Positions 14,239-25,899 are shown, counted from the stretch's first letter. The stretch: 64,000 nucleotides of DNA from Talpa occidentalis (GCF_014898055.3 NW_023603184.1:34099359-34163358), one strand, 5' to 3'. The notes: generated by a model not told the origin, from the letters alone. Translations and numbers: made by a program.

Positions 14239-15559
14239 AGAAGCATATCTACAATTATAGGCACCATAGTAAAAGCAACCTTGAAATCATAGGGCCCCTA
14301 TTTCCCATACAAATGTGGTTACTCCCTTATTTAACAAAGGTTGGTAGAACTGTAATATACAGTAGCAAGGAAATCATCCTCTTTCTGGATTAAAAATCAC
14401 TCCTGATTCTAACAGTACTATGATATTTTTCTATGTTTTTCCAAGAACTCAAAACTTTACCTGTTCTGATTAAGGATGGATTCTCTTTTTTCACCTTTCT
14501 CCAGTTTGTTTCATTTAATAAATTCCCACTTCCCATCTCAAAATTCCATTTTCACTTAGCCTTTGTACAAATTACTGAGCATGGTGTGTATTTCAGAAAT
14601 TTTTTAAACACTAAATTTAATGAACTTTCCTTTCTCCTTTCCCACACAACTTTAGGGCTCTCTAATGATTCTATCTTCCACACTTTATCAGTGGGCAAAT
14701 TACAGCTTCAGCTTTGCAGTTTCACATAGAGCATCGATCCCTGTTTTCACCAGTTTTCAGGACAACTCCACTTGACTCTCCTGAACTCTTCCAACTCAAA
14801 AAGTGAGAGACTAGGATATCATTTTCTGTGTGCAAAGAACCCCCTTAATGTCCTCATTTTTTTCAACGAGTTATTTTCTGTGAATATTTACACTAGAGGC
14901 CATGAAGAGATCATGAGTGAGTTATTCTCTCTCTCTCATACCTGATCTGTCCTGAGGTGCTATTAATTTATTTTATGAATTAACACCTCAAAGCATCCCC
15001 ACTGATACACCCAACTTTGCCAGGAACATCAATTCAGTCAAAATTAGTCAATCTCTAGCAGAAATGATCACATAGAGTACTGTACCCACTAACCAGAATA
15101 GTGAGTGTCAGGATATCCCAGGGAGGTGTCTCGGAACAAAATGGGAGTATCCACTGCACTTTTCCCCTCTGCCTCACATGAGCACATAGGAGTGTGTAGG
15201 AAGATAACATGTTCCTTTAATTCTCAGGCCTTCACAAAGAAAACAACCACTTCCATACCTGAGCTTTATTTAGATGATGATATCATGTGCTTCAAGCTTG
15301 ATGCCATAATGAGATGGGGGTCTCAAGTGAGGGAATGTATTTAACAAGGCAGAAGCTTGGTTATAACAAAGGGGTGAGAAAAAGAGTAAATGAAGGGGCA
15401 TTTCAGTAATGACCTCAAAACTTAAAAAGCTAGTAGGAAGATGAGCAGAAGTGGGGTAAATGTAAATGAAAGAAGTAAAATAGAAATGGGATCCAAAGGA
15501 AACTGAGGGGAAGAATTGCCTAAAACAGGAAGTTATAGAGTAATTTGCCTGTTTAATAA

Positions 15560-16140
15560 AGATTTCAGGTGAACAATACCTAGCGTTTGCTAGGGTAATC
15601 ATAAACAGTAATAAAACAATACTCATTATTAGTAAGAGTATGAAGTGGTATAACCTTTCTGTAAACAGAGCATTAGTAAAAAGGCAGTTAAATATATGTA
15701 TAGATGAAGTTCATCTTCTAAAAAGGTATCCTTTGGAAATCATCAGATATGCCTATAAAATTGGCAACAACCTACATGTCAGTAGGCAGGAAGGGTTAGC
15801 GGTATTATGATATATGAATATGATGGAATGTTACATGTGAATGAGAACCATGTTTTTCACTATTCTAGTGAAAAAGGTAATTGTTCATTATGTTCCATTT
15901 CTTTGAGAAGAGCAGAAAATACAATGACTTGCTCCTGATAAACCTGCTTTTGGAAAAAAGTAATCTGCGCAAGCTAGAGACACAACATAATAAAGAAAAT
16001 GACTGCAGAAAATAAACCAAAATGTTAATATTTTACAGTGCTAGGTAGTGAGGTAATAGGGTGAGTTATATTCCTCTTCATACTTTTTATACTTACTAAA
16101 ATTTATATGAGCAATAATAATTTTAATCTCAAAAAAATGT
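15560..16140 (+). mobile_element. Old L1/HAL1-like fragment
   Basis: The wording taagagtatgaagtggtata, ggcaacaacctacatgtcag and gatggaatgttacatg resembles the decayed L1/HAL1 3' region. The assignment is by recognition only. Confidence 0.4.
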
Positions 16141-16317
16141 TAACAAGAACAAAGAAATTATGATGAAAGTAGGATATTATGGAACAAGGAGTTCTACAGT
16201 AAAAGAATGAAAATGGAAGATTACTAAAGTCACTAATACAAAGAAGAGCTGTTTGTTTTCATTAAAAGAAAAAGTATGATTTAATGTCAAGAAAGCTAGT
16301 GTTTTTTTATATAGCAC

Positions 16318-16495
16318 TCACCATAGCCAGGCACTATTCTAAGTGTGCTGCACAAATCAACTCATTTAATCCTCACAGTAACATGGAGTATGCTACTATT
16401 GATATTATTACTTTGCAACAGATAAGGAAACAGCCCCAGGCTACACAGCTTTAAGTCAAGTGTCTGGGCTATTAACCCACAGCACTATTTTACCT
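16318..16495 (-). repeat. MIR element
   Basis: The stretch reads as an inverted MIR: the ccaggcactattctaagtg end, then ctcatttaatcctcacag, then a gataaggaaacag-like core segment. It is ancient and within a ZNF215 intron. Confidence 0.75.
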
Positions 16496-16637
16496 ATTCA
16501 CATAAAAAAAAGAATTTAAACCAAAAACAATGATGACTTTTTTTTCCTTCAAAGTTTAGGTGGTTTTGTTGTCACTTCTCAGCTATCATCTCAAAGTTGG
16601 ATTGTATAAGGTATATGTTAAGAAACAAGAGCTTCTT

Positions 16638-16913
16638 GGGCCTCCCCTGGTGGCGCAGGCAGTTGCATGCAGCACTGTAAAACTGTCCGCAGCCTCCGCA
16701 GCGCAGGTTTGATCTCAGCTGGTTGGTGAGGGTCCCACATGTCGTGGCAGACCTCTCCTGTCTCGCCCGCTGCTCCCCTCAGCAGTGTGTTTCATCAGTC
16801 CGCCTATTCTGTTCCCCACTCAGTCTCTGGTGAATCCTCTCACCCCCTGCACCTCTGGCCTACACCCCAGGTGTCGTATGGATAAATAAATCAATCTTAA
16901 AAAAAAAAAAAAA
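16638..16913 (+). mobile_element. tRNA-derived SINE (copy 4)
   Basis: Full-length SINE with A box (tggcgcaggcag) and a B-box region near aggtttgatctc. An 18-bp target-site duplication, aagaaacaagagcttctt, is exact at 16620-16637 and 16914-16931. Confidence 0.95.
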
Positions 16914-16961
16914 AAGAAACAAGAGCTTCTTACAAATATCTCTTATCTGACTGGTTCTTAC

Positions 16962-17054
16962 CAAAATCAGTTGTTCTTGGGATTTCTTGCTCCATCCATT
17001 CTTTTTTCTTATTTTCCAACTTGGAGATCTCAGCTGCTTTGGAAGGTTGATATT
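16962..17054 (-). CDS. ZNF215: ZNF215, coding exon 4 (linker)
   Basis: A 93-base minus-strand exon lies between acceptor catgaacag (exon starts 17054) and donor gtaagaa (17 kb side, exon ends 16962). It encodes residues 180-210, a lysine-rich linker containing KLENKKKEWMEQEIPR, which aligns with the post-KRAB linker I recall for human ZNF215. Both boundaries are phase 1 and preserve the frame. Confidence 0.85.
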
Positions 17055-17138
17055 CTGTTCATGCAGAAAATGAAAAAACAGTTAACCAGCAAGCATGACA
17101 TTCCAGATATTTTATAGGGACAAGAATTCCATCCCAAA

Positions 17139-17425
17139 TGGGCCTCCTGGGTGACACAAGGGGTTAAGTCTCAGCACTATGAAGCTATCAGCAGCATGAC
17201 CCACATGGCACAGCAGGCCTCTCCTGTCTCACCTGCTGCTCCCCTCCACAGTGTATTTCAGTCAATCCACCTGTTCTGCTTCTCACTCTATCTCTAGTGA
17301 ATCCTCTCACCCCCCTACCCCCATCCACCTCTGGCCTATACCCCAGCTCTTGTATGTATAACTAAAATAAATCTTAAAAAAAAAATAAAGGAAAAAAGAC
17401 CCCCCAAAAAAATAAATAAATAAAG
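17139..17425 (+). mobile_element. tRNA-derived SINE (copy 5, internally shortened)
   Basis: The SINE head is gggcctcctgggtgacaca and the A-rich tail is long and irregular (17370-17425). The target-site duplication gaattccatcccaa is at 17124-17137 and 17426-17439. The B-box region is largely deleted compared with other copies. Confidence 0.92.
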
Positions 17426-17663
17426 GAATTCCATCCCAACAATGCAGTAGTCTAAGAGCTGCTGAAAGATAAGGCCAGAAATCACCGCAGACCTGTGTAT
17501 TTCTAACTTCACATCTGAAAGAACTTTCAATCAGATGTAGCAGGAAAATCTGCTATTGTGCCCAAAGGATACTAGGAAACCTAAGCCAACCCAAATACCC
17601 CTAATCACTTCAGCAGTGCTATAGTTTTTTACAGTAGATGAAGAGAGCACCAAAGGCAGATTA

Positions 17664-17816
<153 letters not shown>

Positions 17817-17929
17817 CTAAAACATTAAGTTCCTTTTCAGTCACAGGTCATTCCCCAAAATATTACCAGCTAAGAAATTGATTTGGAAAGGACAGGGTGG
17901 ATGACGTGAATATACAACAATATGCCCAG

Positions 17930-18000
17930 CCTTTAGAATAGTGTCTGGGCATACTGGGCTCTACATAAATACTCACTAATGAATAAATCCCCTCCTGTCT
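17930..18000 (+). repeat. MIR 3' fragment
   Basis: Short phrase gtgtctgggcatactgggc...aaatactcactaatgaat, typical of the MIR tail. Confidence 0.4.
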
Positions 18001-18768
18001 TATAAGGGCTTTCAAGCCATTAATTGTTGCACTTTCCTGGCCAGCATTCTCAACCTTGTTATTATTGCACCTTTTATCACATTAAATATATACCAAAAAT
18101 ACACCACAGTAGTAGGTTTGGCATGGTGACATGCATCTGAGAAAATGTGATCCTGTGCCTCTGAATTACACTGTGTTGTAAACCAAAATTACCTCAATAA
18201 AAATATAAGCAAATACATCTCTTCCCTTGCTCTACCTCAGAGCCAGTCTCCATGAATTAGCAGTCTGTTAATTTTGCCTTTTTCCTTACCTTCTCCCTCT
18301 GTAACCTAGATTCTACTCCCACGCATTTGTTATTTCCACGATAAGGGAATACACTACCCATGCTATTTTACTGAATCTTTAAAGGATTTCTCCTTCAAAT
18401 ATCCTCATCCTTTACTGTCAGTGACATCACATTTTCTTCTATTACTTTGGCTACTTCTTTTCAGTATCCTTTGAAGTTTCTTCTACTCCTGTCTACAAAG
18501 TGAGATTGCTCAGGATTCTGCCCTTTGTCCCCTTCACTTTTAATCCTGAGCATTCTTTGGGTAAATGTAATTTCTACAGCTTCAATTATCATCTATAATC
18601 ATGATAGAATCAAGGTATAGAGAATATACAAAGATAAAGTATTTTCCAAAGCATATATGACCAACTAAAAGATTCACTATCCTGTGGGAGAAGATGTCTC
18701 ATGTGCGTAAATTATTTGGTAGCAGTACAAAGACCAAAAAAAAGACAGTAGAGTGGCACCTAATTCAC

Positions 18769-18857
18769 CTGCAATTTGCCTGTTGGTGAGTCAGTTTCCA
18801 TTTCCTCCTCTTTAATGTACCCCTTCTGGAGCAGGACAGAATCCTTGCAGGGCATAC
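18769..18857 (-). CDS. ZNF215: ZNF215, coding exon 2 (SCAN-KRAB linker)
   Basis: An 89-base minus-strand exon with acceptor attttctcag (starts 18857) and donor gtgaat (ends 18769). With the G carried over from the SCAN exon it encodes residues 106-135, including MPCKDSVLLQKGYIKEEEM. This aligns with the MPCKDS segment I recall in human ZNF215. It ends in phase 0 after a CAG codon, which fits the KRAB exon start. Confidence 0.88.
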
Positions 18858-19958
18858 CTGAGAAAATGAAGCAAAACATTAATGAGACAAGTTTTTTCCC
18901 TGGAGAAACTTTTAATGATTATAGTAGTCTTAACATGCTATTCATAGGAACCATCTTTAGAACTCTGAAAAATATCAGTCCCTACCAACACTCAGAATAT
19001 CCAGGGGTGGGGTCCAGATCTTTCATTTTTAAAAAGCTGTAGAAGGGATTCTGATATTCTACCAGGAGTTGAGAACTACTGGATCAGAGATAAGAGGGTT
19101 ATGGAAGAAAATAAGCAGAAATCAAATTGGGCATAGAAAGAGCTGCGTAGACCAGCGTCAACAAAAATAGAACAGTTTGGCTGTGAAGACTCCTTGTAGC
19201 CCAAAGACCGAGCACACTACAATTCCAAACCCCTGCACTCTGTTGCCGCTGCTGAGCATAAACAATGGGATTTTTTTTTACCAGACCTATTATGTTCATG
19301 AGAGACATTCTTTAAGATTTTGTGACCTAATTCTTGAGTTTCTAACGCATAGATTGCCTCTGACCACAGAGATAGTCCCTAAATGTATACAATGCAGTTA
19401 CCTACCTCTTATTTTTACCTAAGGATATTAGAAAATTACCATTTACTTCTAAAACAAGTACTTTGTTATAGAGTAATTAATATGCTCTACAATAAACAGC
19501 CCACTTTCCACAATGGTATACAACCTGTAACCACACCTCAGAAGAGCAGGAGCAGCTGACTAGAAATTTTTTGGGTACTGTTCCCTGGGGTTGACCTCAC
19601 TTTCGAAGCTAAAAATAAAGCTTCATTATTAACCTTTCCTCACCACAGTGGTGATTATTTCCATCAACAGAGCCAACATACTATTTTGAAGCCTCATGTA
19701 TGATTACAATAGATTACAAAAATAATCAATCCTGTCCTAATTAAAGCCTAACTTAGCCACCACCGGCTATAATTCTATTGAGTTTTATCCAACCAATCCC
19801 TGCCTTACATACATTAATTCTATTCTAGGGTTGTTTCCTCTGTTTTGCTCTGCGTTACACTATACACAAACTTAGGTAGTCTGGCCACACTGAACTGACT
19901 CCTTCAGGACATAAAATGAGCGGCAACCAATTCTCTTCTCCAGTCCTTTGATGAGAAG

Positions 19959-20395
19959 TGTAGGGTAAAGAAAATATCAGGCTTTTCTGCCCTTCCGCCA
20001 TCAGGATAGATGATGGATCCTTGTCCTGAATGCATGCCTGATGGTGGGCACCTGGAATAGGGTGTGGGCATAGGTAGATGGGATTCAGCTGAGCTAAGAC
20101 TGTGCTTTTAAGGGCGGCGTCACGGGGGGACGCCAGCAGCACCAGCACCAGCAGCAGCCGCAGCCGAAGCCGAGAAGCAGCAGAACGAACGCTAGAGAGC
20201 CCAAATAGAGTGAAGACTTGCTGGGGGCTGGGAGGCCTGCCAGCCTCCCAGCCCCCCAGCCAGCACCCCTGCCTGCCATATGCCTGGTGAACCCCAAATA
20301 AAAAACCTGCAAAACTACTGAGGACTCTGACTCCTCCTTTACCCGGTCTGCATGGGATCAGAAAACCTGCCTTGTGCCCTGTCCTGCCCCTTACA
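19959..20395 (+). repeat. 5' LTR of the young ERV
   Basis: The LTR starts TGTAGGGTAAAG and ends CCCCTTACA, so it has TG...CA ends with short inverted repeats. A poly(A) signal AATAAA is at 20297-20302. The central part has CAGCAGCACCAGCACCAG-type repeats and a GC-rich palindromic-looking gggaggcctgccagcctccc. Open frames across it (either strand) recur unchanged in the other LTR and are not genes. Confidence 0.93.
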
Positions 20396-20397
20396 AT

Positions 20398-20415
20398 TGG
20401 CGTAGTCGGCAGGAT
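20398..20415 (+). promoter_or_regulatory. ERV primer-binding site, tRNA-Ser
   Basis: tggcgtagtcggcaggat is the exact complement of the 3' end, with CCA, of mammalian tRNA-Ser(AGA) as I recall it. It sits two bases after the 5' LTR (the usual spacing), where minus-strand DNA synthesis would begin. Confidence 0.9.
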
Positions 20416-20566
20416 CCATGCAGACGGGTATTGGAGCCCTCCGAAGACCTAGAGGGACTAAGGAGAACAGACTTTGCCTGTGACGACGCTGGAGGCACCA
20501 TGGCGGTATAGAAGATGGATACGTCCACGAGCTACAGGATGAGACCTGGCGTGAAGGAGACGCCCG

Positions 20567-20631
20567 AAAGGACCAGCCAACGACACCGGAAAGGACCAGC
20601 CAACGACACCGGATAGGACCAGCCAATGACC
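20567..20631 (+). repeat. 23-bp tandem repeat in ERV leader
   Basis: The unit aaaggaccagccaacgac + accgg occurs exactly at 20567-20589 and 20590-20612, then partially with changes at 20613-20631. Confidence 0.9.
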
Positions 20632-21561
20632 CCTGAGGCAGCAGGCCATTGCTGAAGCAGGGAGAGGCCAATGGACTGATAGACTGATGAACTGATGATT
20701 TTGGACTGACAATCCCGCCAGAAGGCGGAGGACCTTAGCAGGTTATGTTTTTTTTTTTGAGAATCTGGGGGTGGCCAGTGGGCCTAGATGGCCAAAAGCA
20801 GCCTGTGCATGCCCAGCAGCCAGGTGGAGGAGAAAAGCCAACTAAGAAAGCAAAAGCTGGTACTGATGATAAGTTGAGAAGCCCTGAGTGGCTGTTAAGC
20901 AGCTTTAGTATGTTGAAGAACTGTGAGTCTCGTAAAATCACCTGTGGGTGATGCCCTGCTCATTCTTGAGCGAGGGTGAGGAGCTGAGGAACCTGTCCTT
21001 GGGGGACGGGTGGGGAACGTGGCTTGAGGTGGAGCCCAAGCCGAATGCAAAGTTTGGATCCCCAACCCATGTGCTTGTGCAGTGGGTTGGCTTGAGTGCA
21101 GGGGTCTGTGAGTTGCATGGGTGGCCATGAAGGCCGAGTGTTGGAGCGACTGCAGACAGAAACCCTGAGGGTTGGCGATTACCCCCAACAGAATAAAATT
21201 GCCAATCCCAGAGCTAGTGCATCCTGGGGGTGGATGCTGTGTGTGCCTTGTAGCCGAGACTACAGCCAGAGAAGGCCAGGAAGCCTGACGGCTCCTGGTG
21301 TGTTATAGCAGATGCCGTGTGTGATTTCCCCTCCCTCGTATGAGCAGTGCCTTCGGCAGCAGATTTGGTGGCTCATCTGCTGGTACCAATAATTGTCTTT
21401 TGCACTTGGTTGGTGCCCTGCCTGGACTTATTTGTGTTCTGTTGTATTTTGTTATGTTGTATTTTGTTATTTGATGTATTTGCTTTTGTGGGCCATGGCT
21501 GCATTGTTTGTTTGCTTAGAAAATTGTGTATATATGTATAGACTGTATGGCAGAAAACCCT

Positions 21562-21573
21562 GAGGGGGTGGAC
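21562..21573 (+). promoter_or_regulatory. ERV polypurine tract
   Basis: gagggggtggac directly abuts the 3' LTR start and is in the position of the plus-strand primer. A related cctgagggttgg lies internally at about 21166-21177. Confidence 0.7.
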
Positions 21574-22010
21574 TGTAGGGTAAAGAAAATATCAGGCTTT
21601 TCTGCCCTTCCGCCATCAGGATAGATGATGGATCCTTGTCCTGAATGCATGCCTGATGGTGGGCACCTGGAATAGGGTGTGGGCATAGGTAGATGGGATT
21701 CAGCTGAGCTAAGACTGTGCTTTTAAGGGCGGCGTCACGGGGGGACGCCAGCAGCACCAGCACCAGCAGCAGCCGCAGCCGAAGCCGAGAAGCAGCAGAA
21801 CGAACGCTAGAGAGCCCAAATAGAGTGAAGACTTGCTGGGGGCTGGGAGGCCTGCCAGCCTCCCAGCCCCCCAGCCAGCACCCCTGCCTGCCATATGCCT
21901 GGTGAACCCCAAATAAAAAACCTGCAAAACTACTGAGGACTCTGACTCCTCCTTTACCCGGTCTGCATGGGATCAGAAAACCTGCCTTGTGCCCTGTCCT
22001 GCCCCTTACA
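21574..22010 (+). repeat. 3' LTR of the young ERV
   Basis: The same 437 bases as the 5' LTR, with no mismatch found by eye. AATAAA is at 21912-21917. Confidence 0.93.
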
Positions 22011-22889
22011 AGAAGTAACCCAAGAATTACATTCCTAAGGTTTTGCCAAGATTCATCAGTTACACCAATGATCCCCAAATGCCAAACTATGGACCAACGA
22101 TTATGCTTTATTGATTCAAGGTGATATAAGAAAAAATAGAAATTATGTAGTTAAGTTTGCTATGACATTAAATTTCATTCAGTTTTTAAGACTGTATTTT
22201 TAATGTTTAATTTCTTTTTGTATAATAATAGTTACTGATTTCAGAATGCTCATGAAAAAAAGAGTTGACAAGCCTAAATTGTTTCTACAGCCACCTTTAA
22301 CTTTTAATGACTTGAAAGTATGAAGCCTGAGAATCATGTTATTACATAAAAGCCTCAATCTTTAATTTCCCTTGTGATTTCTTCCTTGACCCAGTAGACT
22401 GATCAATAAGCCTGTCTGATAATACATTCATATTGCTTTATGCTACCAAGTTTACGATAATTTGTTATAGCAGCAATAGGAGAGAAATACAACTCACTAC
22501 AAATAAACAGCCTCTCAACTTCATCTCCAAAACTGTTCAAAATAAAGCTTAATAATTGCTTCATAATCAACAATTTCAATAAATTATTTCCAATATTCAT
22601 CTTAACAGGAACATTTGTTACATCATAGTTGAACATTCACTTCCTAAAAATTTTCTTAGCTCAAAACACCATCTTTCCTGAGTCTTTGATCTTGATTACT
22701 CTTTTCTACCTGCTTATCTGTTTTTCTTCTTTTGCTCAGTGCTTCATTCGTTTTTAAGAGAAAGACTAAATATGCCACAATAACAGTAATCACCACTGTC
22801 CCATCAATTTCTTGTCAAATATCCAATAGACAAATATACAATAGTCTGCTACCTGGTTTTCCTGTTTTCAGAGCCCACATTAGAAAGGT

Positions 22890-23095
22890 GACACATTTTT
22901 TTCTGTAAAGAGCCAAATAGCAAATAGTTTAGGCTTTGCAATGAATATAATCTTTGTTAGAACTAATCAATTCTGGTCATGGCATGAAAGCAACTGTAAA
23001 TATAAACAAATGGCCATTCTCCAGTTAAAAGTTTATTTCTGAAATTTCCAAAAATATTTAGCCTTGCTTCAGCTGTTGACCCCTGTTCCACTGAT
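22890..23095. mobile_element. hAT-Charlie-type DNA transposon relic (MER1-like)
   Basis: ttctgtaaagagccaaatag, tttaggctttgcaatgaat and a terminal tgacccctg are the wording of a common non-autonomous hAT-Charlie element (I recall it as MER1-like). It is an old, inactive copy in a ZNF215 intron. Confidence 0.6.
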
Positions 23096-23149
23096 ACCAA
23101 CATATTTTTTAAAGGCAAACCAAATCATTAAACTCTAAACTGTGAGATC

Positions 23150-23240
23150 TCGTTGTTTGTCTCTATTGCCTATGGACTAAAGCTCAGGCTTCCTAATATA
23201 CTAAAGATCTTTATGATCTGGCCCTTGATACCTTCTAGCC
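23150..23240 (-). repeat. L2-like LINE fragment
   Basis: ttatgatctggcccttgata and its neighbours resemble the L2 3' region. Short and diverged; orientation is uncertain. Confidence 0.4.
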
Positions 23241-23310
23241 TCAGAAAAGGATAATTGCTCCTTATATAGGAAGGGTCAACTATGCTACCTCCAGTTTTCT
23301 ATATACCCAC

Positions 23311-23626
23311 CTTTGTCTTTATGCATTTCAATCACATCCCCCAAGAGGGTAACCACTTCTTTGGTGTTCTTTGGATGTTGTAAATTCACCCAAACTCTGA
23401 CCTCTTCAGGGAGAATTGTCAGGAACTGTTCTAGCACCAACAGTTCTAGGATCTGCTTCTTTGTATGAATCTCTGGTCTCAGCCACTGAAGACAGAGTTC
23501 CCAAAGTTGGCTCAGGGCTTCCTGAGGCCCAGATCCTTCCAAATACTGGAAATGTCTAAATTTTCGACGACAGGTCTCAGAATCACATGTCTCCATGACT
23601 GGGGTGTTCTCCTGCTGCCAAAACAT
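23311..23626 (-). CDS. ZNF215: ZNF215, coding exon 1 (SCAN domain)
   Basis: A minus-strand exon encoding residues 1-105 from ATG at 23624-23626 to donor gtgggt after 23311. It carries a complete SCAN domain: [51 protein letters not shown], and WVNLQHP. SCAN domains dimerise between zinc-finger proteins. I chose this ATG because the exon continues upstream to a second ATG (23708-23710), matching the human start as I recall it, but that frame meets TGA at 23678-23680. The upstream start could yield only a 10-residue peptide. The equivalent of ATG 23624 is also Met in human (residue 29). The exon may begin at a strong acceptor (ttttttttttag) with first base near 23886. Confidence 0.9.
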
Positions 23627-24251
23627 ATTTGCTCTCAGAATCTCATTTTGTTCAGAAGGAGTCAGATTTTGAGGTTTTCAGATAGCCATCAGTTTATTCA
23701 AAGGCTGCATCTTCCTAGGTAGAATTCCCACTGTAGTTCAAATTTGTCTTATCAGGATTCAAATTCTCAGGTTTGAGTTAAGCAATTATGTATCATATAT
23801 ATGCAGTGTGATGATTCAGCCGAATTATGTAGGAGATCAGTTCTAGGAGTTTCAGACACAAAACCAATATTCAGGTATCTGCGAAGCTAAAAAAAAAAAA
23901 AGACCTGTATTTTGATGATGAATATGTATTAGTACACTGCTGACAAAATAGTACAATATTATTAAAATTATCTAAGAAAAACAAGAAAAATAAAACATGC
24001 CATGCATGTTTTCCTTCTTTAGAACAGAAAAATACTCTGTCCCTGTACCCCAGTTACCTCTCAAAAAGACAAACAAATCTCAAAAAAAGATAAATGAAAT
24101 AGTTATTTGGTTAAGGAAAATTTTATAATTTAACTGCAATTAGATTTCTCTTGTACAGACAAATCATTCTTGTTTTAAAACTAAGGCATCATATTAGATA
24201 TACCTAAAAAACCTCTTCCCAAATTCTTATTAAAACACCAATAAAATGAAT

Positions 24252-24325
24252 AAAACTGGTAAAAGCTGGTAAAATTAAGGTAAGAGACAAAACTGGTAAA
24301 AACTGGTAAAATTAAGGTAAGAGAC
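24252..24325. repeat. 37-bp tandem duplication
   Basis: Two adjacent copies (24252-24288 and 24289-24325) with one mismatch, rich in aactggtaaa. Confidence 0.9.
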
Positions 24326-24847
24326 AATTATTTTAAAAACGTAAGAACATGTATCTGTGAGTCACTTCATTTTAGGGATGTCATAGAGTACATTCTCTGA
24401 TCATAATAATCAAAATTTTCATATTGGTAGAACTCATTCTGGGCCTGTCTGCCAAACCTCACCTGGATAATATAGGCTCTACTAAACATTTAGACTCACA
24501 AAGCTACCATATCATATTTGCCATCAGTCAAATATGTTTCTGTTGAACAGAAAACAGTTTGCTAACAGAGGGGTAACTGGCATTTTTCTTCGTGGGAATC
24601 CTCACAGTAAAGTTCAAATGCAAGATGAGAGTGCCCTACACAGGGTGGAAAGCATTCTCACTGAAAAGCCATCCCATAGCAGCCAATACCTCTCTGGCAA
24701 TTCTGGGAGCACAAGTTCTCAGGGTTCCCTGAAAGGCTTGCCTAATTATGAAAGTCATCACGTTCAGGGAAATTCAGATACAGCTTTCTATATTACTCAC
24801 AGTCCATATATTCAGGGGTCATGTTTATTATTAGCCTCTAGGCCATT

Positions 24848-25050
24848 AGTTCACAGCTGCAAATTTGCCACCAGGAAAAATTTGGCAATATCCAGAGACA
24901 GTTTTGATTGCCACAAATGGGAGCTGTTACTGGCATTTAACAGTGGAAGCTAGGGATGCTGCTAAACACACTATAGTGCATGACACAGCCCCTTATACCA
25001 GAATTATCCAGCCCCAAATGTCAATAATTCTAAGGCCAAGAAACCCTGCT
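24848..25050 (+). mobile_element. MER5A-like hAT-Charlie relic
   Basis: Phrases atttggcaatatccagagac, gggatgctgctaaacac, agaattatccagcccc and aagaaaccctg follow the MER5A consensus closely in order. Non-autonomous and ancient. Confidence 0.85.
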
Positions 25051-25054
25051 AGAG

Positions 25055-25230
25055 GTAATATACAGTGGCTAAGAGTACATGCTTCCAAGTCATATTGATA
25101 TCAATAAATACCAGTTATTATTATGTGTATGAACTTCAGCAAATTTATTTAACCAACACTTGAGTTTTCTCAACTGCAAAATGGATATAACAATACCTAT
25201 CTGAGTTATAGGGATTAAAAGAACATTCTT
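25055..25230 (+). repeat. MIR element
   Basis: The order agtggctaagagtacatgct, gaacttcagcaaatt, cttgagttttctcaactgc, aaaatggatataacaatacc matches the MIR core on the plus strand. Confidence 0.8.
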
Positions 25231-25899
25231 CACTTCTTAGGAGATGGTAAGCACACAAAAGATTATCATACACAAAACTTATGTCAGCTTGTTAGATCTT
25301 ACTGATTGACCAAAAGTGTGTGGACAAAAGTATTTCCTGTCCTCATCTATTTGTAATGTCCACCTGAATAGATCTTTCAACAATTCACATAAGGACTAGT
25401 AAACAGAACAGGGGAAGTACATACAGAGATCACAATGCTCAGAAGAGTTGGGACAAAAGAACATTTTGGAATATAACTTTCTGTAAAGTTGTATGTTCGG
25501 AAATGAGCAGAACCTGTAACACTAGAGGCAAAAGAAAGTATACTCTGGTTGATAAAGTTATTTCCACAGAGGTATGGAATATAGCTATCCTAACACAGCT
25601 ATCCAAGTATGCTGGAATGAACAAGTGAATGAACTGCATGCAGCTCATAAGAGCCAGGTTTCTCATGTTTGAGTAAGAGTTTACAGATAACCAAGGACAA
25701 CAGGCTAGACTGATCCATGTGGTAATGGTTACAATTGAAGATATCATTATGAACTTGTATTTAGTTTAACTATAGATATGGTGGCGGGAGAGCTACAGGG
25801 ACTAGAATGATCTGAGGGAAAAAAATTAATAAAAAGAGAAAATAAAAATACCTACAGATGTGAGTATATACAGGGGTTAGTGTACACACATATTTCCTT

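Larger units (their letters stand above)
20396..21573 (+). other. ERV internal region, apparently non-coding
   Basis: This 1178-bp stretch includes a 23-bp tandem repeat, short G-rich segments and no recognisable retroviral domain. It may contain the packaging leader. It resembles in principle the non-coding retroelements that are packaged by other proviruses (VL30-like), but no homology is claimed. Confidence 0.6.
19959..22010 (+). mobile_element. Young non-autonomous endogenous retrovirus (2.05 kb)
   Basis: Two 437-bp LTRs flank 1178 bp of internal sequence. A 5-bp target duplication (agaag) is at 19954-19958 and 22011-22015. A primer-binding site follows the 5' LTR and a purine-rich tract precedes the 3' LTR, so the provirus reads on the plus strand, antisense to the host gene. 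By eye the two LTRs show no difference. I see no gag, pro, pol or env similarity and no internal ORF longer than about 110 codons, so replication must have used proteins supplied in trans. It lies in the ZNF215 intron between the SCAN exon and coding exon 2. The tRNA-Ser primer and 5-bp duplication recall HERV-S-like (class III) elements, but that is inference. Confidence 0.93.

Noticed and set aside
19590..19958. Possible second LTR left of the young ERV (ataaagcttcattattaa)
   Set aside because: A poly(A)-like segment is present but I could not find ends or a target duplication.
20094..21927. Paired 62-72 codon frames on both strands in the ERV LTRs
   Set aside because: They are identical only because the LTRs are identical, run on both strands over a CAG-rich repeat, and show no domain.
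24534..24953. 139-codon plus-strand frame
   Set aside because: Its 3' part runs into a MER5A relic and no family is recognised; probably chance.
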